A DNA stretch of 64,000 nt from positions 1,178,001 to 1,242,000 of the forward strand of contig JAUIRK010001051.1 in assembly GCA_030549495.1 (NCBI GenBank). The letters are read 5' to 3'. Positions within the stretch are counted from its first letter, which is position 1. The number at the start of each line of letters is the position of its first letter. Positions 13,901-22,891 of this stretch are shown here, in pieces. The translations under genes were made by a program, and so were the position numbers. The notes under the pieces are model-generated. The model was not told the origin of the DNA. It ran no database searches and worked only from the letters and a program-made list of their open reading frames with translations. This stretch comes from Nectonema munidae. Its lineage: Eukaryota > Nematomorpha > Nectonematoida > Nectonematidae.

Positions 13901-16900
13901 CTTATAATGCAGAATAATTGTAAAAAGTTTCAAATATAGTTGAGAAAACCCACTAAAAACTTTATTTATAAAGTGGAAAGTTGAAAATTACAACAAAACA
14001 ATATGAATATATCAATTTATTATAGCTTTAAACTTTGCACTGTTGTTGTCGTTAGCCCTTCTTTTCATCTTGATAAAAAGATTTGATTTCGAAAGCGCTT
14101 AATGAATAACGTTTCAGTGTGTCCTCTCAAATATATATATAATAACTTTTTAATAATTTAATTTCTTTAAATATTCAAGTAAATTTGGTTTATCAAGTTA
14201 ACTGTGTAACTCTGAAATCCGACTGAGATTACACTAACTATGCTTTTAGTTAATAAAGTTTATAATCTGGAGGGATAAATTCTAGGACCTGCCTGAAACA
14301 CAAGAAAAAAGAACGGATTAAAAAGAAAGCATACCCATTAGTTATATACAGGCAAACCTGTCTCAGCGAACACCTATTCCTAACGGTCACTAAAATAATC
14401 CCCGGAGAAAATTACTACAGAATGCACCCTTTGAATAGCAGCCATCTGCCAAACGTCTCCAGCATCGATTCCTTGAAGCGAATAATATTTTCCAAGCTGG
14501 CACAAGGTTTTGCAAAGAATTATCAAGTGAAGATACATGTACTGTACTCTTCACACTATACGTAATAACTTTTTAGTAATGATTAGTGATATATATTTAA
14601 CATTTTAGCAGGTAAATGACTAAAATTATTTATTTGACATTACAACTCAAAATTAAAAAAATACATAAAGTTATTGAATATAGAAAATTGATTAGCAGAT
14701 TGTAAATAAGTAATGACAAAGTGGTGTTTATGCATTTGCTTCATAAAATTCTTACTATTTGTTCACGTTTCAGAATTTTTTTAATTTTATTAAGACCTCT
14801 TCTTAAAAGTTACTCGAGCCCACTAAGGGCGCGCGGCCATTAGGTTGAGAACCACTGTTCTATACCAAATAATTTAAAGTCAAGAAAGCGCTTGGAATAG
14901 CTATTATACTTTGTTTGGATCATCTTATGAAGGTTGGCGGTTGTTTTCAACTTTGAATTTTATCAAATTGAATAAAATAAACAGGCTTACAAACGATTTA
15001 TAAGTGCTACATCATATTGCGTTGCATTAAAATTAATCTTAGCGAGTAAGCTGAATGTTCACAACAGCGATCGCACTGACTTAATAAAGGAATATTTGTT
15101 TCCTTGAAACTTTTGGCAATAAAAATGACATAGGTACTTATCAAAGTCCTTATTCATTAATTAAAGTCACTTTAATTAATATGAAAATGCAGGTTTTATT
15201 TATTTCGATTTGCAATTGAGGCACACAGTCTTTAAAAAGTTAGCAATGAGAGCCCCAGTACAAGTACACCCTAAAACATTTAACCTTCTATAAAGTTAAG
15301 TAGTAAGTGCCTTGGTTTATTAATTTGTTAGTTATTAAGTTTAAAATTTCAAAAATCTGACGATTAGTCTTAAAAATTTTGGTACTCAAAATATCAAGAG
15401 ATAAGCATTTAGTTTTATAAAACGAATGTTAACTCGTTAAGCGTGTAGATGTCATAGGGTTAGTTATGCGCAAGGGTTATCGTCCTAAACTCAGAAATTT
15501 AACAAAATACAAGTAAAGTTGACATTTAAATGTCCTTATTTAAAGCCATTCATATTTAAGAGTGCAATTCATTTTGATAGAAAGAAACCTATTTCTAGGT
15601 TGGAAGAACGAGAATATTTGCAAATTGGGAGCTAGAACTACAGCGCTGGGTAAGCGTCCATTTAGTAATGAGTGTACTTATTTAAAAATATGATACTTGT
15701 GTCGTCTATGACTTTTTTAGAAAGAGTTGAACAGGACGCCACGCCCAAGTTCTTAACAAGAACGGAGAAGAGATGAGAGCTGAAGTCTGCGTAGCGGGTA
15801 TGAAGAGCAGATGCAATTTGCACGGCACAACCCACATCAGAGATCTTCAGCTTCGCTTCGAGGAGGGCGGAAGCGGCTTCTGCGGTGTACTTCGACAGAT
15901 TCAAGGACTTCATATCTTTCAACAGACTCTCCTGAATGAAATGCATTTTAACTATTTTTACTACCGCACAACCTCAAGTATCCGAACTCGACTGAAAATG
16001 TGGGCATGTGTGTCTTTGATAACCAGCATTTTGTTTGGCTGTAGAAATTTTAGTCAAATGATCTGTTTGTCATAAATCGAAAAAATATGATCCAACTACG
16101 ACTCTGACTTTGTCCATACCCTCTACTAAATTATATAGCTTTTTGTAACACTATATTTAAAAGTTAAAGCTAGAAAAAATGAGTTATTAGATATCATAAC
16201 AAAATTAAAAAAAATAATTTACTACTTTTTACATAAAACGTTTTAAACTTAACCCATTTACGACCAATGTTCCTATTTTTGAACATAAGTAATTTCATCT
16301 TCGTCTGTTTTTTTCAATGACTGAATATAAATCGTCTGCGTTTTTATAGATATCGTCTGCTTTGCTTGGCCTTAAATGGGTTAATAAAAAGGAGAAAACG
16401 CGATATTATATTTTATATTTCCTTTATTCAATTCTGCCCGTTTCTTAACCCATTAAGTACCATAGAAATCAGACGATATTTAAAAAAACTCAGACGATTT
16501 ATATTCAAAGTCATTGAAAAAAGCAGACAAAGATGAAATTACTTATGTTCCCAAATGGGAACATTGGGACTTAATGGGTTAAATTATGTAGTCCGATTCG
16601 ATCTGGACCGTAGATGTTATAGTTCGTTTCATCCAGATTTAAACTATACACGTTCTAGTGAACCCTGGTCTAGATATTGTGAAGATCAGACTGACTCGGA
16701 TAGGAATTTAAACAGATCTAATTCTAATCAACTAACTAACTAATAAAACTAGCTAAAACATATTAGTAAAGTATATAATATGCAAATATCATAAAATTAA
16801 AATCGCAAATGTACGAAAAAATCAATTATTTGATTGGGTATAAAATTCAAAAGAAATAAAAATATCGTCTGTGTCTACAATTGAATTTGCGCGAAAATAA

Positions 16901-17196
16901 AAGAAAATATCAAATATTTTAGTGTATAGAACAAATTCACACTTTTTTAAGATAAAATCACCTTACCCTTTGTTGTTCAGTGAGACTTTTCAATTTTTTG
17001 ACGTAAGCTGTATTTTTTTTCATACTAGAGTCTAATCCGCGAAAAAAAGAATCATCTGGATAAGACTTCAAGGCAGAAACATTACAATTTGCTAGTTTTT
17101 CTCTATTTTCAATTCTGTTATTTAAATCAGAAAGATAATTTTCAAAATTTGTTAAATCAGTATCTTTATCAGGCATTTTGGGAGTTTCAACCATTT
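1625..17196 (-). CDS. UPF2: UPF2 (regulator of nonsense transcripts 2), gene span of nine exons
   Basis: Nine minus-strand exons join in phase (228+235+228+363+195+192+323+152+327 bases, about 747 codons) and follow animal UPF2 from the start through MIF4G-1, the acidic linker and MIF4G-2. UPF2 bridges UPF1 and the exon-junction-bound UPF3 in cytoplasmic nonsense-mediated mRNA decay. The likely ATG is at 17194-17192, just after an acceptor, so a 5'UTR intron is probable. Only about 44 residues precede the conserved FFRGLDSSMKKNTAYVKKL block, where the human protein has over 100, so the charged N-terminal extension is short or absent. MIF4G-3 and the UPF1-binding tail are not in the window; the last exon ends at a good donor, so they should lie to the left. 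Confidence 0.93.
2902..3247 (-). mobile_element. RTE-like LINE, 5'-truncated copy with 13-bp target duplication
   Basis: Minus-strand ORF ends with LRWFGHVERMSEGNVVKKIK, RRRPKKAWNEV and a short tail: the C-terminal signature of RTE/Jockey-type reverse transcriptase proteins (R-W-x-x-H-V-x-R-M ... R-x-R-P-x-x-W). The element's 3' end on that strand is a GAT/ATG triplet tail (2902-2920). Direct copies of ACTACGCCTCTAT flank it at 2889-2901 and 3248-3260, so the insertion is only about 346 bases long and fairly young. It lies in the last visible UPF2 intron. Confidence 0.82.
3337..3589. mobile_element. TTAA-type element (GGACCAG family), interrupted by another
   Basis: Begins CCCTTTGAGGACCAG after TTAA (3333-3336) and ends with GCACCGGTGTCC...CCTCAAATGA before TTAA (3590-3593). 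An uninterrupted relative lies at 54950-55064. The present copy is split by a second TTAA element at 3404-3533. Confidence 0.78.
3404..3533. mobile_element. TTAA-type element, family A (130 bp), nested in another element
   Basis: 130 bases with inverted ends CCCATTTAGGACCAA / TTGGTCTTAAATGGG, flanked on both sides by TTAA (3400-3403 and 3534-3537). The interior carries CAGACGATATCT-type boxes and a pair of short palindromes, no coding capacity. The TTAA duplication and CCC start are those of piggyBac-superfamily elements. Confidence 0.85.
4575..4727 (-). mobile_element. tRNA-derived SINE (full-length copy)
   Basis: On the minus strand it reads GGGGCGTGAGTAAAGTTGG, then a B-box GGGTTCGATCCC, then a tRNA-unrelated body (ATCAAGCCTACTTTCTTCAT) and a (TTTACC)n-like tail at 4577-4589. 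The A/B boxes of an internal RNA polymerase III promoter are recognisable. At least nine other whole or partial copies occur in the window. Confidence 0.8.
5085..5115 (-). mobile_element. SINE fragment (tail end)
   Basis: AATAAAGGTAAAGGTCGGATG plus GGATGTTTTTA matches the tail part of the SINE family on the minus strand; the tRNA part is missing. Confidence 0.45.
5609..5760 (-). CDS. UPF2: UPF2 exon 8 (MIF4G-2)
   Basis: Residues VVRFIAELVKFGVY followed by LLNDFTYHHIEMACAFLEVC and GRFLYR. The HHIEMAC and CGRFL(F/Y)R motifs are conserved across animals. Donor GTAATA; the last codon is split and completed by exon 9 (Arg), as in the family. Confidence 0.95.
7010..7332 (-). CDS. UPF2: UPF2 exon 7 (MIF4G-2)
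   Basis: Acceptor CATTTTAG. Contains LPCKINRDLIDKAAVDFCLS, NTKMNRKKLANAL, VPRIRIDLLSFYARFVAILY and KKDQIYIESKIK. The RDLIDKAA-DFC and NRKKL signatures are diagnostic of MIF4G-2 of UPF2. Ends AAG before a weak GTTTCA donor, phase 0. Confidence 0.95.
8302..8493 (-). CDS. UPF2: UPF2 exon 6 (acidic linker)
   Basis: Acceptor CTTTTTCAG. About 64 residues, nearly half Asp/Glu, including PEDEDEDDEDEDVDEK. It occupies the acidic linker between MIF4G-1 and MIF4G-2 of UPF2. It has no sequence-level match beyond composition, but splice sites and phase (1/1) connect it exactly to exons 5 and 7. Confidence 0.85.
8595..8723. mobile_element. TTAA-type element, family B (129 bp)
   Basis: Right flank TTAA (8724-8727), left flank TTAG (8591-8594). 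The interior with CAGAATAATCAGACGATATC and GTCGACATATGTC-like palindrome matches the copies at 11943-12071 and 26086-26214. Ends are inverted copies of each other (CCCGTTAATGA / GCGATAATCGG). Confidence 0.78.
8728..10290 (+). mobile_element. Tc1/mariner-superfamily element, decayed
   Basis: The plus strand around 9840-10000 encodes pieces of a DDE_3 transposase: VIVLDNAPWHSGSEEVV and, in frame, LAPYSPMFNAIENIWSL, the D-N-x-x-x-H and P-Y-S-P-x-x-N-x-I-E-x-x-W motifs carrying the second Asp and final acidic residue. Several frame breaks and stops are present, so it is inactive. Inner inverted repeats of about 85-95 bases pair 8930-9015 with 10155-10247 (shared TTTACAATTTTATTGAAATA). An outer pair ACTTCAAAATGGGA lies at 8728 and 10277-10290. 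It lies in a UPF2 intron and touches the right end of a TTAA element. Exact outer boundaries are uncertain because the left side has about 180 extra bases. Confidence 0.78.
10654..10848 (-). CDS. UPF2: UPF2 exon 5 (WEDED motif, Lys-rich linker)
   Basis: Residues DAGDDQMDLWEDEDVANFYT and DIKELVPGILLKDS match the human GGIWEDEDARNFYENLIDLKAFVPAILFKD block; a run of Lys follows. Donor GTATTT, phase 1 on both sides. Confidence 0.93.
11574..11703. mobile_element. TTAA-type element, family A (130 bp)
   Basis: TTAA at 11570-11573 and 11704-11707; inverted ends CCCATTAAGTACCA / GGGACTTAATGGG-like; interior nearly identical to the copy at 16449-16578 (AGACGATATCTAAAAAAACG, GAAATTACTTATGTTCCC). Confidence 0.85.
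11831..11938. mobile_element. TTAA-type element, family C (108 bp)
   Basis: Starts CCCTTGACATCAG after CTAA (11827-11830) and ends TGTTCATCAAAGGC before TTAA (11939-11942). That same TTAA is the left flank of the next element, so the two insertions share one target site back to back. Confidence 0.7.
11943..12071. mobile_element. TTAA-type element, family B (129 bp)
   Basis: Ends CCAGTTATCGACCA / TGGTCGATAACCGG are exact-length inverted repeats; left TTAA at 11939-11942, right flank TTGA. It lies 64 bases downstream of the UPF2 exon 4 donor. Confidence 0.82.
12136..12498 (-). CDS. UPF2: UPF2 exon 4 (end of MIF4G-1)
   Basis: Acceptor TCTCTTTAG. Contains SLLDEYYSSLVNHLYVDYKE, then QNRKIISTKGEISSERKDR and LLTSAQNLAQTLGKVLPE, matching the human LLKEYFTSL / QNRRILHSKGELSEDR / LANSQSLADLL series. 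Donor GTACGC at phase 1. A TTAA element (11943-12071) sits 64 bases beyond this donor. Confidence 0.94.
12818..13045 (-). CDS. UPF2: UPF2 exon 3 (MIF4G-1)
   Basis: Acceptor GTCATAG. Residues NPSKLRVDLRLAADLIASRI, then FSLIYDTLHSLI, then a His-x-x-I-S-I-I block and EEWAG. It corresponds to the human KLRTDLRFIAELTIVGIF segment. Intron phases on both sides (1 and 1) agree with the neighbouring exons. Confidence 0.92.
13046..15696. other. UPF2 intron 2 (2.65 kb), no gene
   Basis: No coding frame of note. It holds a SINE scrap (13853-13880, AGACCTTGAGTTATCGAAAC) and one end of a hAT-type element (to 14857). The rest is AT-rich unique-looking sequence. Confidence 0.6.
14800..14857 (-). mobile_element. 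hAT-type terminal segment
   Basis: The minus strand from 14857 reads CAGTGGTTCTCAACCTAATG followed by GCCGCGCGCCC, the classic hAT (Charlie-like) terminus. The partner end was not found, so this is a truncated copy. Confidence 0.6.
15697..15931 (-). CDS. UPF2: UPF2 exon 2 (start of MIF4G-1)
   Basis: Acceptor TTTCATTCAG, then residues ESLLKDMKSLNLSKYTAEAA and onwards with KLKISDVGCAVQIASALHTR and YADFSSHL. This is the beginning of the MIF4G-1 HEAT-like repeat domain; LNLSKY-AEA and EAKLKISDV are near-invariant in UPF2. Donor GTATCA after phase 1. Confidence 0.93.
16253..16380. mobile_element. TTAA-type element, family A (128 bp)
   Basis: TTAA at 16249-16252 and 16381-16384; ends CCCATTTACGACCAA / TTGGCCTTAAATGGG; same interior as 3404-3533, in the same orientation. 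Confidence 0.85.
16449..16578. mobile_element. TTAA-type element, family A (130 bp)
   Basis: TTAA at 16445-16448 and 16579-16582; ends CCCATTAAGTACCA / GGGACTTAATGGG; orientation opposite to its neighbour at 16253-16380, only 64 bases away. Both lie in UPF2 intron 1. Confidence 0.85.
16967..17196 (-). CDS. UPF2: UPF2 exon 1 (first coding exon)
   Basis: Starts after TTTAG with ATG at 17194. The 76 codons run from MVETPKMPDKDTD to KSLTEQQR. The block with FFRGLDSSMKKNTAYVKKL matches the segment just before MIF4G-1 of animal UPF2. It ends AGG before GTAAGG, phase 0. Whether the ATG is the true start depends on the acceptor at 17197-17198 joining a non-coding exon. Confidence 0.88.
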
Positions 17197-17404
17197 CTAA
17201 ATATAAATTATTGAAGGTGGTACAAACAGTTGATTGATTGCAAATGATCCAAATTATGATTTAATAGTAAAAAATGTATAAAATTCCATTCATTTAAGCT
17301 AAAATAAAGTTTTATGCAAACTAATCAGCTAAAAAAGTCTTAGATTAGAAAATCTGATCGAAAATAAATCAATTTTCTAATTTGTTTAAAAAATCCTAAG
17401 CTTT

Positions 17405-17495
17405 TATGCAGAGTCGGATGGTATAAGGTCCGACTCTGAATTCCTAGGATGCCAACTCCGACTCCTTTGATAGACCCATATGTAGAAATCTATTA
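17405..17495. repeat. GACTCC-rich dispersed repeat
   Basis: Contains AGAGTCGGATGG, GTCCGACTCTG and CAACTCCGACTCC, then CCATATGTAGAAATC. The same words recur at 18297-18402 and 19928-19975 and more weakly at 37930-38010. Confidence 0.55.
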
Positions 17496-17621
17496 TTACA
17501 TTAATAACAAGGTTAAAGCTCAAATCTATACAAATTTCTTATTTGTAAAGATTAAAAAAATAGGCTTTATTCATAATTAAAGAACTTATAGACTACTCAA
17601 TTGAAATTTGCAAATAAAAAT

Positions 17622-17876
17622 TTAATAATTTGCTATCAAAAACAAGATGGCTTCAGTGAGTTTCTCTTTCAAAGACCTTTGGTCTGTCCTAATTAACCTT
17701 AGCGCTGAAAACAGACGTAAAACGCTGACTTGTGTTAGAGGAAGTGCTGCTGCCAACAGAGCAGACTCTTTCACTATTTCAGAGTATTGTTTTATAGCTT
17801 CATGAAGATTCAACTTTGACTTTCTATCTATTTGTTCTACTTGCTGTAATGCAGCATGGAAGTCTAGCTTGAAACC
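17622..17876 (-). CDS. Unassigned exon-like open block upstream of UPF2
   Basis: After an ATTCTAG acceptor (17877-17878) the minus strand reads FKLDFHAALQQVEQIDRKSK, then LHEAIKQYSEIVKESALLA, LPLTQVSVLRLFSALRLI and LKEKLTEAILFLIANY, then stops at 17622. The composition is that of a helical, non-repetitive protein and the amphipathic spacing looks real. It does not match UPF2, whose start is 430 bases downstream on the same strand. There is faint resemblance in pattern (W/L-rich helix pairs) to N-terminal parts of vesicle-tethering proteins such as RINT1/TIP20, but I would not name it. It may be the last exon of a gene lying to the right, or a gene remnant. Confidence 0.45.
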   Translation of the reverse strand, partial: GFKLDFHAALQQVEQIDRKSKLNLHEAIKQYSEIVKESALLAAALPLTQVSVLRLFSALRLIRTDQRSLKEKLTEAILFLIANY

Positions 17877-18296
17877 TAGAATATCTACCCATAAGAAAGA
17901 GAGTTGGACAAAATTTGGTTAAATTCAAATATTAAAGACATTGAAAATCAATATATATATATATACAATTAAATATAAGTATCTTGGAAAAGGACAGAGA
18001 GCCATTTTAAATGTCTCCGGAGCTTTGCCAAGCTCTTAATATATATAGTTTCTCTCCTTAAGGAAAACAAATACAAATACATGGCCACAGACACTTTTAA
18101 CAGACTGACAAAGATAGTTTGTAAGTATTGTGTATTTTTCTTTTTTGTTTCCATTAGGAGAGACCACTTAGTGTGCATATACACTGCATCACTATTGCCT
18201 CCAAAAATAAACACAAAACCATACAAAAACAGCTAAATTGTGCAACTGGTAAAACCAAACAGGGAAATCATGTTAAAAAATAATTTTATTAAACTT

Positions 18297-18402
18297 AAGG
18301 AGTCGGAGTCAGATAAAAAATTCCGACTTTGACTCCGACTCCTAGTACTCTTAGAAATCCGACACCGACTCCCAGCTCAAATCTCCGACTCCGCAAACCA
18401 GA
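18297..18402. repeat. GACTCC-rich dispersed repeat
   Basis: Alternating GGAGTCGGAGTC, TTTGACTCCGACTCC and TCTCCGACTCCG words; the apparent minus-strand protein over it (18295-18579) is a by-product of the repeat. Confidence 0.6.
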
Positions 18403-19373
18403 TTTTAAGAACCATAGCATATTAATTTTGAATAAAATGTCGATAATATTAATATAAAATAAATCGGTATTCAAGTAATTATGATTTTTCAATATATAAT
18501 AAATAACAAGATATTGGAATTGAAAAATTGATAAAAAGTAGATGAAGATTGTATATAAAAGATATACACTAGTATACAAAATATATTAGACTTTAGTTTG
18601 ACAGTCAGTAACTTTGTTATTTAGTTGGTATATTAAATAATATAATTAGCCACCAGTAATGTTTTACTTCAAAAATAGTTCAGCTCTTGGATAATTTCTC
18701 TATAGATGAAGTATCTCAGAAAAAAATAAAAAAGGCTAGGTAAAGAACTGCCAGATTTTAATTCTTCTGGGAGTGTTTACCTATAAATTAAATCTAGAGT
18801 TCTTAGATAAATGGATCTAAGCGTCTTAGTTTATTATGAAACACCAGTAAAGATTAAAACTTTAGCATAAGATATATCACCGAACACATTCGTTAAAAAT
18901 TAGCTCTACATTTCATGTCTATTAATAAAATATATTTAAAAATATATTATTCATTGAAGTTTAAAAAAATAATTTATAATATTATATTAAGCTTATCATA
19001 TAATCTCTGTTTTAACTGATTTATGAATAAAATAATTTAATAATTATATAAAGCAACATTTACTTAAAATTTCAAGTTATGACAATGAAAAATCTTTTAT
19101 CCATTAAAATTTTTGTAGAATTGTTAATAATAAGTTATTTTTTGTAAAAACCTAAAAATTTACTAATAAATTTATTAATTTAATTTATGTCTTTAATGAA
19201 AGAAATTTTATGCACCTCTTAAAAAATAAATATGAATTTTTAAAAAATAAATTACATATAAAAACTTATAGGTATAAGTATAAATACATATAAAATATAT
19301 ATTTAGGGTTGCTTAGATGCTTGGTTCATTAAACTAAATTTAATTAACCAAAATAAAATAATTTTTTATTTTA

Positions 19374-19452
19374 ACTCAAATCTTGGGCTCGATACGGCAT
19401 CAAGCCTGCTTTCCTCTTTTCGATGAAAACACCTAAAGGTACCTTTACATTT
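19374..19452 (+). mobile_element. SINE, 5'-truncated
   Basis: Starts inside the B-box (CTTGGGCTCGATACGG), continues through the family body CATCAAGCCTGCTTTCCTC and ends CGATGAAAACACCTAAAGGT plus the ACCTTTAC tail. Confidence 0.75.
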
Positions 19453-20817
19453 TATCGGGATTTCAAATATTGATATGGTATATATTTAGTAAACCTTCTT
19501 TAACCAATTAATGCAATTTTATATATAACTTTTCCACTAATAATAGCTATTTGTTTTTTCTCTTTCTACAGTTTTTGTACCGATTATTTTAGCACATGTC
19601 TTCGTGTATATGCTCTTCAGGGCTGTAGCCAGAAATTGTAAGTTAGGGGGCACAAGAGGAAGTTGAGGTGGCTTGAATATTTTGATTTAAAATTGGGCAA
19701 TTTAATGCTTTAAAAATAAGTAAGGAATAAATAAAACAATTATTTATAGAAAAAAAACTTATCTCATTTTGGAAAAAAAATACATGCTCTCTAAAAAAAG
19801 TTGAATTCTTCTTGTTTTGTTAGAAAATTTCTTGACCAATTCATCAGTATCAATATTTTTTATATATGAATCTAAATATGGCAGCAGAATCAATTTTTTT
19901 CTATCTCGTGCATCATAGATTTAATTAGCCATCCGACTCCGACTCCTTAACTCCTTGACCCATATGTAGAAATCTTCAATCTTAAATTTAGACTACTAAA
20001 ACTATACAATGAAAATCACTCTCTTCTATTTAACTATTTATTTTTAAATTACCAAAACTTTAAAACCAAAATCAAAAGTATTCTGATTGAAAAGTATTCT
20101 AATTATCCTTGTTACAAAGATTGCTATGTTTGTATTGTTTCTAAACTCCAAAATTATGAAAATGTTGAATAGAATAGTACTTTGAAAAGTGTCTGGAATA
20201 TGTTTAGTTTGTGTAGTGTCTTTCATATTACATTTACTATACGCACAAACATGTGCACATCAATATATATATATATATATATACTTTTTAGATGTTATTT
20301 TTATTACCATGAGATTATAAAAATGAAAGCGGCTTCCTGGCCTTATGATTTATCCTATACCTATAATTTTTAGGTCTATTTTGTAAAATAAATTCTTTCT
20401 TCATAGAAGTTTTTGGCTTGTCAAAACCCTTTTTAAGCATGAAAATAATCTCTCACGCGATGCTGTACTTATTCCGATTGTAAGAGAACATTAAAATATA
20501 AATTCAAAAAGAAAAATTTATTGAAGGAAATTAAACTAACTAGGAGAAATATCATGGATAAACGGGACTTTTTACACAAACTCTTTATAAATATAAAAAT
20601 AATTGAACTGTTTGATTATTTTGAAAGATTAGAGCGTTTTTCACATTTTTTTCAATTATTTTTCAGCTCTTAAGTGAAATATAAGTTTTTATATGCCATT
20701 TTTGGATTTTTCACTAAACATCTTTTCAAAATTGAAAAAGTTTAAATTTAACACACCTAAATAAATTTAAATAATTTATTTAATTAAATATAAATTATTA
20801 TAATATTAATACTTAGT

Positions 20818-21390
20818 ACGCCGCATCGATGCGACATCCTTCATCCCCCAAACAATCTACACATTTGCGACAACACAACAGAGCCAACCTTCATGAGAAT
20901 TACAAAAAACATTGTCACCTCATCACATATTGACATAACTCTCTCTTCAGCAAAGACGTATGATCTCATCTCAAACTGGGCCATCTCCGATCAACCCTCT
21001 GCATCTGACCATCACTACATCACTTTTCAAATCAACATCAACCCGAAATCACACACGCGCACCCCCACGAAGTCTCCAAAATACACGCACTGGCACACCT
21101 TCTTCCGTACTCTTTCCACCAATCTACCGCACTTCACTCAACTACCACTATAGAAGAAGCCGCTCGCAACATAAACCCCTTCTCTGACCATCCATTTCAA
21201 GCCGCATTACGCTCCTCCTCACTCACACTCACAAAATCGCTAACCATCAATCACTTCCCAGCCATAACATCATCTGAACTCTCACACGCAATAAAATCGC
21301 TCCGACCCAGCTCAGCCCAAAGCCTCGACTCAATCTCCACAAATCACATTAAAAAGTCAATCAATCTCCTAGAAAAACACTTAATCTTAA
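20818..21390 (+). mobile_element. R1-like LINE fragment (endonuclease end and start of reverse transcriptase)
   Basis: Clearly GC-richer than its surroundings. Residues SSHIDITLSSAKTYDLISNW, ISDQPSASDHHYITF match the C-terminal endonuclease motif of R1/I-type LINEs (S-x-I-D-[IV]-T ... W ... S-D-H-x-x-I). After a frame change near 21150, a second frame gives FPAITSSELSHAIKSLRPSS and AQSLDSISTNHIKKSINLLE, the linker and first reverse-transcriptase block (EL--AI--L-P--A-G-D-I). It ends abruptly near 21390, so most of the polymerase is gone. Confidence 0.8.
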
Positions 21391-22672
21391 AGAAAAATCG
21401 TGATAAAAAATTGGAAATTTTTGGTCACGTGATACCCATATGACGTCACCATGACAAGACATTCTAAGATTTGCAATTTATATGTATTTGGTTATTGGAA
21501 TTTTTCTTCATTTTCTCTAAGCCATTATCTTTTAACGGCATGATATGACATTATATATATATATAATTTCTAATCCAAAATAATAGAAAATATTTCATTA
21601 TACTCAAACAAATCAAACAAAGGCCTTTTGAAAATAAGAGAGATAGACTAAAATTCATGTCGTCATTAAGTTATCAAGTATGACAAAAATCTTCTAGAAT
21701 AATTTGTGAGTTAGATACAGGCTTTAATGGCCTCTAGACAGGTTAAAAAGGGTGGGTGCAAATTTACCCTTTCCTCAGCAAAATAATAGGTGGACCGGCA
21801 TCCTATTAAAATAGTGTTGAGATCAAATAAAATATTTTATACCCGAATTCTAAGTTTCCAAGCCCGCATCCGAATAGCTCTACAAAAAAATTGTATCATC
21901 ATCATCATCAGATAATGAACACAATATCTGAGCATAACATGCTTCTCTATACTCACAGAAAACTAAAAACTTCCATTTTGAATTAGTTTTTTTCTGACTA
22001 TTAAGATAAGATCACATTTATTGCGAGCGACCAAACCGTTAACTTGTCACTCAAAAAATACAGGTTATAAAAAAATAATGGCAAAAGGTTAAAAAATTTC
22101 AGCTTTAAAACGTGTGGTGTTGGTAAATAAGGATTTTGTTGACAATTTCTATTATATTTGACTTTAATGAAGTTTGCTGGATATATATAAACAGACCTAC
22201 AATTTTTAAAGAGATAAAGGAAACAAACTAATTTGTGAGTTCTACCCTCCTCAAATCCATAATTTTTCCTCTGTGCATGAAATTGCATAACAAGGCAAAT
22301 TAAAAATAATAATTGAAAATTTTTCCAAAATATGTAGGTTTGAAAAAATGACAGGAAAATTAGCATAATATTACCATAAATTTAATCAAAACATTGTTTC
22401 TATATTAATAGCACTATTTCTTACACTGCTGTCTGCGCATTATTATTGTGGAACATAAATTATCATATTTCGTTATTAATCATGCCAAACCGTCATAAAT
22501 AAGCATAATTCATTATCCCATTTATAATCATGTTTTTATGCGTTTAGTGGAAAATTTAATGAAAATTTTGAGAGAACTGCGAGCTTCAAATTTGACCTGA
22601 TTTTTCTGCCCAAGCATGAGTAATGAATTGTGTTAGTGATAAAAATGTTGATTTAAAATCGCACTCTTTTTT
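21391..22672. other. Intergenic stretch, nothing recognisable
   Basis: AT-rich, with a TA microsatellite (21554-21565) and a short CAT run (21897-21911). The minus-strand open frame 22001-22366 (121 codons, Phe/Leu/Asn-rich) has no recognisable motif and looks like chance. Confidence 0.5.
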
Positions 22673-22891
22673 ATGATCATTCAATTTTGTTCAGTGAAAT
22701 CAATGAGTTTATTGTGCATGCTTTCTATCCTTGCACTCATGCTATCAGTGCATTTTTTCATTCTTTATGCGCTAACCAAATTCAAAACTCTGAAACATGG
22801 CGATGTCAATGAAATCACCGTTTTGCGCAGAAATTTAGATACCTTACTCTTCAAACTTCAAGTTCTTAAAAAAATCCAAAAGAGATATCAA
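22673..22891 (+). CDS. Candidate first exon of a type II membrane protein (perhaps of the collagen gene)
   Basis: ATG at 22673 (alternatives at 22703 and 22718) opens MSLLCMLSILALMLSVHFFI and LYAL, a strong signal-anchor helix, followed by a basic, Leu-spaced stretch VLRRNLDTLLFKLQVLKKIQ that could form a short coiled coil. A GTAATG donor follows at 22892, phase 0. The next plus-strand gene is the collagen starting at 33781, and many invertebrate C4-type and transmembrane collagens have an N-terminal anchor and coiled coil. The collagen exon needs a phase-1 donor, so at least one more exon would have to lie between. The link is inference; it could be an independent small gene or a chance frame. 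Confidence 0.4.

Larger units (their letters stand above)
17881..20817. other. Intergenic stretch, repeats only
   Basis: Very AT-rich. Contains GACTCC repeats (18297-18402, 19928-19975), a SINE piece (19374-19452), a hAT-like terminus (about 19618) and a TA microsatellite (20262-20282). An open minus frame at 17970-18226 ends in SLAKLRRHLKWLSVLFQ and might be an exon tied to the block at 17622-17876, but no convincing donor follows it. Confidence 0.5.

Noticed and set aside
18295-18579. 94-codon frame on the minus strand
   Set aside because: Its recognisable part is the translation of the GACTCC repeat.
22001-22366. 121-codon open frame on the minus strand
   Set aside because: Phe/Leu/Asn/Lys-rich composition expected of AT-rich DNA, no motif, no good splice or start context.
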